From assembly GCF_017355955.1 (NCBI RefSeq), contig NZ_JAFFID010000002.1:62001-126000 (forward strand): DNA of 64,000 bases. Reading direction: 5' to 3'. The DNA comes from Sabulibacter ruber (GTDB taxonomy: Bacteria > Bacteroidota > Bacteroidia > Cytophagales > Hymenobacteraceae). Made by a program: the position numbers and the translations under genes. The stretch's first letter is position 1. Each line of letters opens with the position of its first letter. The notes beneath the pieces were generated by a model. The model saw only the letters and a list, made by a program, of their open reading frames with translations, was not told where the DNA came from and made no database searches. Below are positions 53,253 to 61,628 of this stretch, piece after piece.

Positions 53253-55220
53253 ATGCAGATAAACATCTTCCGTCTTCTTTGTGCGTTTTTCCTGTGGCTG
53301 GCCGGCACGTTACAGGCGCAGGCCCAGATGCAACTCTTAGCTGAGAAAACCCTGAAACGGCAGGTGAACAGCCTGATTGTTGCCGGAGACAGGCACCTGC
53401 TCAATGACAACCTGGACTCTGCCCGGTACTACTTCCTGCAGGCCGAAGCACTGTCCCGAAAGAATAATTTCAAGTATGGCCTGGTGCTCTTTACCAGTTA
53501 TTACATCCACGTACTCAACCGCGAGGGCAAGTATGACGAGGCGCTGAAGCTGAACCTCCGTTCCATTGAACTCTGCAAGGAGATGAAAGACAGTGCCTCC
53601 TTGGCCATTGCCTACAATAACGCCGGGCACGAGTACGGCCGCAAAGGTGCCCTGGACTCCTGCGCCACGTATTACCTCAAGGCCATCCATATTGCGGAGG
53701 CCATAGACAGCCTCACGTTTGTGCGGCGCTACACCAACAACCTGGCATTTGTCTTTTTAGAGCTGGGAGACGCCAAAAAAGGCCTGCATTACGCTACTTT
53801 GAGCCATAAACTGTCGGTGCAACTCCAGGATTCCTTTGGGGTAGCCAGCAGCCTGGTGAACATTGCCTCCGCTGAAAAACACCTCAAGCAGTATGAGAAA
53901 TCCATCCAGCACAATCTGCAGGTGATTGCGTACGGCAAAGCCCTCAAAGACCCCAGCTATGAACTGGATGCCTATCTCATTCTGGGCGAAGTGGCCATAG
54001 ACCAGAAGAACTACAACTCGGCTTCGGCTTATTTCCGGAAAGGAGCCCAGATACTGAAAACCTACTCAGACCCAGATTACGCCTTCCGGTTCGATTGGGG
54101 CATGGCCCGGGTGCATTTCCTGCTGGGTTCCCCGCAACTGGCGAATACCTACTTAGAGAAAGGCCTGAAGCTGGCGCAATCCATTGGGGCGAGAGCAGAA
54201 CTCCGGCAGATGTACCACTTGGGAGCCGAGATCAAGGAGGAACTGCGCCAGCCGTACCAGGCCCTGGACTTCCGCAAGAAATACGAGGCCCTCAATGACT
54301 CGCTGCAAAGCGCCGAGCACAAGCGCAACATCCATAAGATGGAGATGGAGTACCAGACCTCACAAAAGGAAAAAGCGATTGCCCAGCAGCAGCTTACCAT
54401 TGCCAACACCAGCCTGGAACTGCAGAAAAAGAACAACCTGATCTACCTTTCGGTGTTTGCGCTGGTGGTGTTGTTGTTCCTCATTGTGCTGCTGTACCAG
54501 TTCTACCGCAACCGGCAGAAAGCCGCCGCTGAAAAACTGCTGGCGCTGCAGCAGGTGCAGGAGATTGAAGTGCTGCAGGCGCTCATGCAAGGGGAGGAAA
54601 AAGAACGGACGCGCATTGCCAAAGATTTGCATGATGGTGTGGCGGGCATGCTGGCCGCCGTGAAAATGCACGTGGGCAGTCTGTCTCTGCAAGACGAACG
54701 GGTTCTTCAGAACATTGGCTACCAGCAGGCAGTCACGTTGCTGGACGAGGCTTCTTACGAGGTAAGAAAAACCGCCCATAACCTCATGCCCGAAATGCTC
54801 ATGCAACACGGCCTGGACGAAGCTCTGCGCCGGTACTGCCTCAACATCAGCAATGAGAAAACGCTGGTGGTGCAGTATGATTCCTGGGGCGAGATAAAGC
54901 GGTACAAAGACAGCTTTGAGCTCTCGGTGTACCGGATTGTGCAGGAACTCATCAACAACATTATCAAGCACTCCAAAGCAGACAAGGCCATTGTTCAGTT
55001 GAGTTATCAGCACAACGTGCTTTCGGGCACGGTGGAAGACAACGGCATTGGGTTCAGCCACCAGGAGAAAGGTGATGGCTTAGGCCTGAGCAGCCTGAAG
55101 AGTCGGGTAAAAGCCATCAACGGCACCTTGGAAGTAGAAGCCGAGGTCGGCAGTGGCGTGAGTGCCTATCTTGAATTTGAAACCAGCGGGTTAGAAGTAG
55201 AAGCATATGAACTCAGTTAA
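53253..55220 (+). CDS. TPR-containing sensor histidine kinase (NarL-type)
   Basis: The 655-aa protein has a signal peptide, about 370 residues of periplasmic TPR repeats (YNNAGHEYGRKGALDSCATY, then AYLILGEVAIDQKNYNSASA) and a transmembrane helix at about 395-416. The cytoplasmic kinase follows. The HisKA_3 box is IAKDLHDGVAGMLAAVK, with the phospho-acceptor His460, and the ATPase domain has VQELINNIIKHS and DNGIGFSHQEKGDGLGLSS. It probably senses a protein or peptide through its TPRs and phosphorylates the regulator encoded downstream, whose gene overlaps its end by 14 bases. Its position after the adhesin/PorE-like genes suggests control of surface or T9SS genes, an inference only. Confidence 0.93.
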   Translation: MQINIFRLLCAFFLWLAGTLQAQAQMQLLAEKTLKRQVNSLIVAGDRHLLNDNLDSARYYFLQAEALSRKNNFKYGLVLFTSYYIHVLNREGKYDEALKLNLRSIELCKEMKDSASLAIAYNNAGHEYGRKGALDSCATYYLKAIHIAEAIDSLTFVRRYTNNLAFVFLELGDAKKGLHYATLSHKLSVQLQDSFGVASSLVNIASAEKHLKQYEKSIQHNLQVIAYGKALKDPSYELDAYLILGEVAIDQKNYNSASAYFRKGAQILKTYSDPDYAFRFDWGMARVHFLLGSPQLANTYLEKGLKLAQSIGARAELRQMYHLGAEIKEELRQPYQALDFRKKYEALNDSLQSAEHKRNIHKMEMEYQTSQKEKAIAQQQLTIANTSLELQKKNNLIYLSVFALVVLLFLIVLLYQFYRNRQKAAAEKLLALQQVQEIEVLQALMQGEEKERTRIAKDLHDGVAGMLAAVKMHVGSLSLQDERVLQNIGYQQAVTLLDEASYEVRKTAHNLMPEMLMQHGLDEALRRYCLNISNEKTLVVQYDSWGEIKRYKDSFELSVYRIVQELINNIIKHSKADKAIVQLSYQHNVLSGTVEDNGIGFSHQEKGDGLGLSSLKSRVKAINGTLEVEAEVGSGVSAYLEFETSGLEVEAYELS

Positions 55221-55848
55221 ACTGGCTATCATAGATGACCATCAGGTAGTAATCAATGGTTTGGTTTCCATGTTTTCTGCTGCCCCAGAGCTAGACGTTG
55301 TCCTGAGCACCACAAACCATCAGGAGTTATTGGAGTATGTCACGCACACCCCGCCAGATGTGCTGCTGATGGACATCCAGATGCCCCAGATCAATGGCAT
55401 TGACCTCTGCAAACTGGTCTTAAAGAAGAATGCGGGCGTGAAGATCATCGCCTTCAGCAGCTTTGACGATAGCCATTTGGTAAAGCAGGTGATAAGGAAC
55501 GGTGCCTCGGGCTATGTTCTGAAAAACGCCGATCAACAGACCTTGCTGCAAGCCATTAAAGAAGTGACAAGCGGACAGGAGTACCTTGACGACTCCATCA
55601 AAAAGCTATTGCTGCAGGAAAGCCTTACCGGCCAGCGGCGGTCTATGTTTGAGATCCCCCTGACCAAGCGGGAAAAGGAAATCCTGAAGCTGGTAGCCGA
55701 GGAACACAGCAACCAGGAAATCGCTGATAAACTCTTCCTGAGTTTGCGCACGGTAGAGACACACAGATTCAACTTAACTCAGAAATTAGGGGCCAAAAAC
55801 ACAGCCGCCCTGGTAAAAGAAGCCATCAAAAGAGGTCTTATTGATTAA
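55207..55848 (+). CDS. NarL/LuxR-family response regulator
   Basis: The 213-aa protein has a receiver domain (residues 1-120) with the acidic pair in IIDDHQ, phospho-acceptor Asp56 (LLMDIQMP), a Ser in AFSSFDD and Lys in YVLKNAD. The C-terminal LuxR-type helix-turn-helix reads LTKREKEILKLVAEEHSNQE followed by IADKLFLSLRTVETHRFNL. The gene overlaps the histidine kinase by 14 bases, so it is surely the kinase's partner. The regulated genes are not known; the neighbouring surface-protein genes are candidates. Confidence 0.95.
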   Translation: MNSVKLAIIDDHQVVINGLVSMFSAAPELDVVLSTTNHQELLEYVTHTPPDVLLMDIQMPQINGIDLCKLVLKKNAGVKIIAFSSFDDSHLVKQVIRNGASGYVLKNADQQTLLQAIKEVTSGQEYLDDSIKKLLLQESLTGQRRSMFEIPLTKREKEILKLVAEEHSNQEIADKLFLSLRTVETHRFNLTQKLGAKNTAALVKEAIKRGLID

Positions 55849-56370
55849 ACCGCCCGGCAAGCCTGGTCCTGCAAACCCACAGAAAACGGCCCAGACTTGC
55901 AGCTTTGCTGGCCTGGCAACTCTTCCTTCATCTCCGGCTGTCTGCTTTGCAGAAGCAACTACGTAGTACTACTTAATTACATTTTCCAGCGTTTTTGCGC
56001 AAAAATGCCCGTGCCTGGTAGCCTAAATTTGTCCTATTCAATCACCCCAACAGAACAGGACTAGCTACTATGAAAAAGATCATTCTCCTCAATCGTTTGC
56101 CTTCTTAGACTCCCTGAAGTTGGGAGCTCTTTAGCGTGCGCCAGACTTTCAACGGCCCTCAGGATTAGCCACAGGCAAACAACTAATCAGAATTTTACTC
56201 TCTACAAAAAGCAATGATTCCAAAAATCAATGACAGGATACCTATGCCTTTCACCGGCCGGTTGTTAGCAAGGTTTTGTCCTGTTTCTGATAAAACGCCC
56301 CTAAAACGGACCAATTCACAGGTTTAAAGATTTGTTTTTCCCCTCATCGTTCAACTTTCAACAACCCACT
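55849..56370 (+). promoter_or_regulatory. Leader region with a candidate promoter and a 12-codon frame
   Basis: TAAATTTG at 56024-56031 fits the -7 form TAnnTTTG, although the nearest TTG is 26 bases upstream. It is followed by a short frame at 56070-56108 encoding MKKIILLNRLPS and a stop. The peptide looks like the start of a lost exported protein, or a short leader peptide. Otherwise the 522-base interval before the PKD/beta-helix gene has no gene. A weak hairpin-family copy lies near 56278-56320. Confidence 0.4.
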
Positions 56371-57837
56371 ATGTTCCCTTTAAGAAAAATATTCCTGCTC
56401 CTTCTTCCTGCCATGTTGTTGTTTTCCGCCTGCGAAGACAAAGAGGACAACGAAGATCCAATGCCTAACACACTAGTGGCGAACGCCGGCCCAGACCAAC
56501 AGGTGGAGTTTATCAGAACCGTTACCCTGGACGGCAGCGCTTCTGAGGACAGCGAGAACCAACCGCTCACGTATTCCTGGAGTTTCACCAAGAAACCGGC
56601 CAACAGCAACGCCGCGCTCACCGGGGCCAATACCGTAGAAGCCACCTTCATGCCAGACCAACCGGGTGAATATGAGGCAGAGTTAACAGTTAGCAACGGC
56701 AAGGTGTCGGTTAAAGATAAAGTGCTGGTGACGGTCACCTCATCGGCAATGGTGTTGCAGGACATAGACGTGAAAACCGTGCTGGAAAACCGCATCGCTG
56801 ATCCAAACCTCCCCGATTACCTGGTGAACGATGACATAGGCGTAAACGCCGAGCTGACCGTTAAACCAGGCGTGGTCATTGCTTTCGCGGAAGATGTCAG
56901 CATGTCGGTTAACGGAAACGGCGGGGTGCTGATCGCGAAGGGCGAGGCTACTAACAAGATTAAATTCACTGGTAAAACGGCTCAGAAAGGCTACTGGACC
57001 GGCATCATGTTCTACTCTAACAGCAGCCTGAACGAGTTCTCGCACGCCGAGGTAGTGTACGGCGGCAGCGAAGACCTGATGAGTGACGCCAGAGCCAATA
57101 TTGTAGTAACCGAAGACGCCCGCTTAACCATCAAGAACACCACTATCTCGCAAAGCGGCGGACACGGTCTGTACCTGGCCGAGGGTTCCATCCTGGTGGG
57201 GTTTGCCAACAACACCCTAAGCCACAACGCAGAGGCACCGTTGAAATTAGCGGCCAACAATGTGCCGGTGCTGGATGCCGCCAGCGTGTTTACCAGCAGC
57301 AACGCAAGAAACGTTATTGAGGTGATGCGCTCTTCCGTGGAGGGTAACAATGAGGTGGTGTGGCCCGCTTTCAATGACAACACCCCGTACCGCTTCCTTG
57401 GGTTCATAGGCGTGCATGCCGGCTGGAGGCTCACCCCAGGCATCACCATTGAAGTAGCCGAGGACCAGCAGTTTGATATTGGAGATGGCTACCTTCATGC
57501 CGTAGGCACCCCCGAAAAGAAGATCACCTTCACGGGCGTTTCCAAAACAACCGGCTCCTGGAACGGGATCATGATTTACACCAGAAGCGCCTCTAACCGG
57601 ATGGAGCATGTGCAGATCAGTTATGCCGGCGGTGCCGATATAATCTCCGGTGTGAAGACCAGCGTAGTGGTGAGCCACGGCGGCAGCCTAACCATGAAAA
57701 ACTCAGTTATCAGCCACAGCGGCGGCTACGGAGTATACCTCAATGGCCGCGATGTGACCTTCAACGCAGATATGGAAACCGCCAATACCTTCACCTCAAA
57801 TGCCCTGGCTCCTGTGTTTCATAATGTGAGTCATTAA
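56371..57837 (+). CDS. PKD domain and beta-helix lipoprotein
   Basis: The start MFPLRKIFLLLLPAMLLFSA at 56371 gives a lipoprotein signal (lipobox LFSAC) followed by an acidic DKEDNED stretch; the frame from 56332 adds 13 residues without sense. A PKD domain occupies about residues 35-130 (VANAGPDQQVEFIRTVTLDG, with PLTYSWSFTKKP). A right-handed parallel beta-helix then runs in two similar halves, each with PG(V/I)xIxxAEDxxxxxxxG, GYWTGIMFYS or GSWNGIMIYT, and ending NTxISxSGGxGxYL. The half-and-half repeat suggests internal duplication. It is probably a surface glycan-binding or structural protein; no catalytic residues are evident. Confidence 0.85.
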   Translation: MFPLRKIFLLLLPAMLLFSACEDKEDNEDPMPNTLVANAGPDQQVEFIRTVTLDGSASEDSENQPLTYSWSFTKKPANSNAALTGANTVEATFMPDQPGEYEAELTVSNGKVSVKDKVLVTVTSSAMVLQDIDVKTVLENRIADPNLPDYLVNDDIGVNAELTVKPGVVIAFAEDVSMSVNGNGGVLIAKGEATNKIKFTGKTAQKGYWTGIMFYSNSSLNEFSHAEVVYGGSEDLMSDARANIVVTEDARLTIKNTTISQSGGHGLYLAEGSILVGFANNTLSHNAEAPLKLAANNVPVLDAASVFTSSNARNVIEVMRSSVEGNNEVVWPAFNDNTPYRFLGFIGVHAGWRLTPGITIEVAEDQQFDIGDGYLHAVGTPEKKITFTGVSKTTGSWNGIMIYTRSASNRMEHVQISYAGGADIISGVKTSVVVSHGGSLTMKNSVISHSGGYGVYLNGRDVTFNADMETANTFTSNALAPVFHNVSH

Positions 57838-57854
57838 GCAAAAGCTTCTTAAGC

Positions 57855-57904
57855 AGATCTTCGGGTTCAGTTCTTAGGTAACTGAGCCCGGAGGTCTGTT
57901 TTTT
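57855..57904 (+). terminator. Terminator after the PKD/beta-helix gene
   Basis: Arms 57855-57872 and 57880-57897 pair over 18 bp. All four differences from perfect complementarity are G-U pairs in RNA read in the plus direction. A run of T (TGTTTTTTAAG) follows, as in an intrinsic terminator. Confidence 0.8.
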
Positions 57905-58145
57905 AAGTCGGTATGGAAATGAAAGCAGATTTGAATGAAGAATAGCTTTTAGAGTTTCTCTTTCAGCCATATGGATCCAAACCAAAAATGAGTGTAACCA
58001 AGGGAGCATTGAACCTCCTGGTGCTTATTATTGAATTTGAGAATAGGTTAGCATAGAGTAGAAATTGATCCTTTGGGTTTCAAGATGCTTAATTCTTTTC
58101 TTATAAAAGATCCAGAAGACGTGTCCACTCTATACGATTAGATCC

Positions 58146-58184
58146 CATGAAAAAGGCCCGACAAACTGCCAGGCCTTTTTCATG
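58146..58184 (-). terminator. Terminator of the type A T9SS gene
   Basis: CATGAAAAAGGCC (58146-58158) pairs perfectly with GGCCTTTTTCATG (58172-58184). It lies 16 bases beyond the stop of the minus-strand gene; the A/T tracts give a U-run in the transcript. Confidence 0.85.
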
Positions 58185-58199
58185 AGATCTAGTTATGGA

Positions 58200-61100
58200 T
58201 TAGCGTGCAATTACTACTTTCTTGCTAGCAGTGGCATTTGGCGTTCTGTACTGCAGCAGGTACATCCCTTGGGGCAGTGTCTGCACCGGAATGATTCTCT
58301 TAAACTCGCCCGCTGGTGCTGAGACGGCAAGTTTGTAAATAACATGCCCTTTCAGGTCGGTCAGTAAAATGGAGACTTCCTCTTTCTTGGTGAGGGTTAA
58401 TGTTACCGTCAGCTCGTCTTGGGCAGGAGAAGGAAACACTCTCAGGGAAGCCGCTTGCAAATCATCTTCAACCCCAAGGCAGTTGCCTACCGTTAAGGTC
58501 TGAGAAGCCGTTGCCGTACAGCCTTGTTCATTGGTGTACGTGTACGTAATGGTGTGGGTGCCTTCACCAGCCTCAGCAGTATGGAACTGGTTGTTGCTTA
58601 CGCCTGGTCCGCTGTACGTTCCTCCGGTTGGGGCTCCTCCGGTCAGGGTAAACGTTCCTCTGTCTTTGCAAACATTGGTAAACGGCTCCAGCGTCACCAC
58701 CGGCAGTGCCGAGATTGAAACTACCGTAGGTGCGGAACTAGCCGTACAACCATTCTGGTCGGTGATGGTCACGGTGTAAGATCCCGCCTGGGTTACTTCA
58801 ATGGACTGGGTAGTCTGTCCGTTACTCCACAGGTAAGAAGAAGCTGGAGACGATGTCAGGGCCACCTTGCCGCCGGGGCAGAAGCTGGTCGGGCCATCGG
58901 CCTGAATGGTTGGCGTGGTTGCTTTGTTCACATTTACCGTGACCTGAGCGGTATTGGAACACCCCTTCGCATCGGTAGCGGTAACCGTGAACGTGGTGGT
59001 TTCCGTGAGGGTGGCCACCGGTGAAGCGCTGGCTGGGTTATCAAGCCCGATGCTTGGAGACCACAGGTAACTGGTGCCGCCCGTGGCCGACAGAGTTACT
59101 GAACCTCCCGCACAAATGGTGGCCACCGAGGCTCTAGCCGTAACAGTTGGCAATGGATTTACCGTCACCTTTACCTGATCGGTCTTCACGCAAGTGCCAT
59201 TCGGGTTAGTGATAGTGACCGTGTAGGTAGTAGTGGCTGTCGGGTTGGCAATCGGGTTGGCAATGGTAGGATCGCTTAGGCCTGCAGCAGGGCTCCAGTT
59301 GTAGGTCAATCCACCCGAGGCTTGCAGTTGGGTGCTGGAACCTTGGCAAATGGCCACATCGGGGCCGGCGTAGGCCGCAGGATTTACGGTCACCCGCACG
59401 ACATCCGTGGAAGAACATCCGTTTGCCGTTACAGTTAAAGTATATTCAACGGTGATAGGCTCTGCATTGTCTCCGGGATAAGTAAGAGTCGGATTAGCTG
59501 CCCTGGCATTGTTTAATCCTATGGCAGGTGACCAGGAATAGGTATACCCCGCCACAGCGGCCGCGCCTAACGTAGTTCCTTGCCTTGAACAAACCACCTT
59601 GTCTGGACCAGCATTGGCTACTGGAATTGGGTTCACTTTTACGGTTACCGTTTTGGCCACACTGGCGCATCCGGCCTCAGAATAACCAATCACGGTATAG
59701 GTGGTAGTGCCCACAGGAGAAGCGATGGGGTTGGGTGCCGTAGGATCACTTAACCCCGTAGCCGGGCTCCACCGGTAAGTAGCCGCACCGGAGGCTTGCA
59801 GTTGCACAGAAGAACCCACGCATACTGCCGGAGCCGCAGGTGTCACTGTGACCACCGGCAATGGATTCACATTCACGAACACCGTATCATTTCGACTACA
59901 GCCCTCGGCGTTAGTCACTGTTACAATGTAACGGGTGGTGGCAGTAGGAAAGGCTACTGGATTGGCACTGTTGGGATCACTGAGGTTTGTGGCTGGGCTC
60001 CATCTATAGGTAACACCTCCGCTCGCTTTCAATTGGGTACTGCCTCCCGTACAGATGGCCACATCGGGACCAGCATTTGCCAAAACCGCTGGGTTCACTG
60101 TTACGGCCACTTCGTCGGTAGAGACACAGCCATTAGAAGTAACTGTTAGCTTGTACACATGGGTGACAGGCTGATTGGTGTTGTTCACCAAGGTAAGGGT
60201 AGGTGTCTTCACAGTGGCGCTGGACAATCCAATGGCCGGTTCCCAAAGATAGGTACCGGAAGAAGTAGCCGCTGAGCCCAGTACCTGCGCCTGACCAGAG
60301 CAGACTGCTTTGTCAAACCCGGCATTGGCCACGGGCGGATTCTTCACCGTTACGGTCACAGTTTTGGTGCTCACACAGCCAGCAGCCGAAGTTGCGGTGA
60401 CGGTGTAGATGGTGGTTTGGCTGGGCGAAGCTACCGGAGTAGCGCTGGTAGGATCATCTAACCCGGCAGCAGGGCTCCAGGAATACGAAGCCGCGCCGCT
60501 GGCCTGCAACTGCACAGAGGAACCCAAGCAGATAGAAGGAGCGCTGGGGCTGATGGTCAGCGTAGGCAGAGGACTCACTGTTACCACCACTTTATCGGTG
60601 CGCACGCAGCCATTCTCATTGGTCACGGTCACGGTATAAGTGGTAGTAGCCGAGGGAGTGGCAATAGGATTAGCAATGGTGGCATCGGTCAAGGACGCGC
60701 TGGGCGACCAACTGTACTTCACCCCTCCGGTTGCCTGTAACTGCACAGACTGTCCCGGACAGGTAAGAATGTCTGCCCCGGCATCGGCAAAGGCTGGTTT
60801 TATAGTGATTTCTTTGCTGCCCGTGGCGGTGCATCCGTTGGCCTGGATGGTGACCGTGTACGTTCCGGCGGCCGAGGTCTCCACCGCTGGGATTGATACC
60901 GATCTGCCCGTAGCTGTAAAGTTGTTAGGCCCTCTCCAGGTATAAGTGGCCCCACTCACATTATTTGCGGTTAAGGTAAGAGTTCCTCCGGCGCAAAGCC
61001 CATCATTGGCGGTAATAGCCACCGTGGGCGGAGTACCCATCATCAAATTCTGACCGTTGTCTTCCACTGCCAAACCTGCCGGAGCCTTGGAAGCCACCAC

Positions 61101-61439
61101 CCTGATGCGGTATGCCGTTCCTGCCGCCACACTGGAAGGCAATGTCACCTGAATGGAACCGGAACCTGTCCCCGGGGCAGAAGCCAGTACTCTTGGAGAA
61201 CTGAAGCTCCCGCTGCCATTGGAGAGCTGAACACTGAAGACATTGTCAGCTGGAAGAACCGCATCTGTGGTAAACGACACCAAAAAGGTGCTTCCCACAC
61301 AAAAGGGAGAGCCCGTGATGGGTTGCGTTTTAAGGGTTTCTGCAAACGAGGGTAAAGCAGAACCTTTCGCATAAACATCTTTCTTAAAGCCAGATTGGTC
61401 TAGGAAAATGCATAAGAAAAGCAGTAGAGTTAACCGCAT
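58200..61439 (-). CDS. T9SS type A secreted protein with higher-order Ig-like repeats
   Basis: The 1079-aa protein has a signal sequence and an N-terminal cell-surface-type domain (FCVGSTFLVSFTTDAVLPAD). Eight Ig/PKD-like modules of about 75-80 aa follow in the order A-B-C, A-B-C, A-B. A has AGPDVAICxGxSTQLxASGG, B has CxGSSVQLQASGAAxYxWSP and C has VANAGxDKxVCS with PAIGL. Two more Ig-like units come next (SYLWSNGQTTQSIEV, GTYSGPGVSNNQF). The C-terminal 85 residues are a type A T9SS sorting domain (RVFPSPAQDELTV...LPQGMYLLQYRTPN...KKVVIAR). It is a secreted or surface-bound protein with no catalytic domain, probably adhesive. Confidence 0.92.
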   Translation of the reverse strand: MRLTLLLFLCIFLDQSGFKKDVYAKGSALPSFAETLKTQPITGSPFCVGSTFLVSFTTDAVLPADNVFSVQLSNGSGSFSSPRVLASAPGTGSGSIQVTLPSSVAAGTAYRIRVVASKAPAGLAVEDNGQNLMMGTPPTVAITANDGLCAGGTLTLTANNVSGATYTWRGPNNFTATGRSVSIPAVETSAAGTYTVTIQANGCTATGSKEITIKPAFADAGADILTCPGQSVQLQATGGVKYSWSPSASLTDATIANPIATPSATTTYTVTVTNENGCVRTDKVVVTVSPLPTLTISPSAPSICLGSSVQLQASGAASYSWSPAAGLDDPTSATPVASPSQTTIYTVTATSAAGCVSTKTVTVTVKNPPVANAGFDKAVCSGQAQVLGSAATSSGTYLWEPAIGLSSATVKTPTLTLVNNTNQPVTHVYKLTVTSNGCVSTDEVAVTVNPAVLANAGPDVAICTGGSTQLKASGGVTYRWSPATNLSDPNSANPVAFPTATTRYIVTVTNAEGCSRNDTVFVNVNPLPVVTVTPAAPAVCVGSSVQLQASGAATYRWSPATGLSDPTAPNPIASPVGTTTYTVIGYSEAGCASVAKTVTVKVNPIPVANAGPDKVVCSRQGTTLGAAAVAGYTYSWSPAIGLNNARAANPTLTYPGDNAEPITVEYTLTVTANGCSSTDVVRVTVNPAAYAGPDVAICQGSSTQLQASGGLTYNWSPAAGLSDPTIANPIANPTATTTYTVTITNPNGTCVKTDQVKVTVNPLPTVTARASVATICAGGSVTLSATGGTSYLWSPSIGLDNPASASPVATLTETTTFTVTATDAKGCSNTAQVTVNVNKATTPTIQADGPTSFCPGGKVALTSSPASSYLWSNGQTTQSIEVTQAGSYTVTITDQNGCTASSAPTVVSISALPVVTLEPFTNVCKDRGTFTLTGGAPTGGTYSGPGVSNNQFHTAEAGEGTHTITYTYTNEQGCTATASQTLTVGNCLGVEDDLQAASLRVFPSPAQDELTVTLTLTKKEEVSILLTDLKGHVIYKLAVSAPAGEFKRIIPVQTLPQGMYLLQYRTPNATASKKVVIAR

Positions 61440-61500
61440 ACAATTGCTTTATAATTTTCTTAATAAGAATATGCCTGATAGCTGTACGGGATATTCAGAT

Positions 61501-61508
61501 CAAAGGTA
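61501..61508 (-). promoter_or_regulatory. -7 promoter element of the type A T9SS gene
   Basis: CAAAGGTA on the plus strand is TACCTTTG on the coding strand, 62 bases before the ATG. A perfect -33 TTG was not found at 20 bases spacing. Confidence 0.5.
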
Positions 61509-61628
61509 TTATGCCAAGAAAATTATTGCATGAATTTTCGCTTAATTGGGGAAATAAGCCGATTAACGCAGAAAATCAGAGGACTACATATTTTCTGTTG
61601 GAGATAGTTAGAAGTAGAATAATTTCTC

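Noticed and set aside
54360-55061. 233-codon antisense frame inside the histidine kinase gene
   Set aside because: It is the complement of conserved kinase motifs; no signal or domain of its own.
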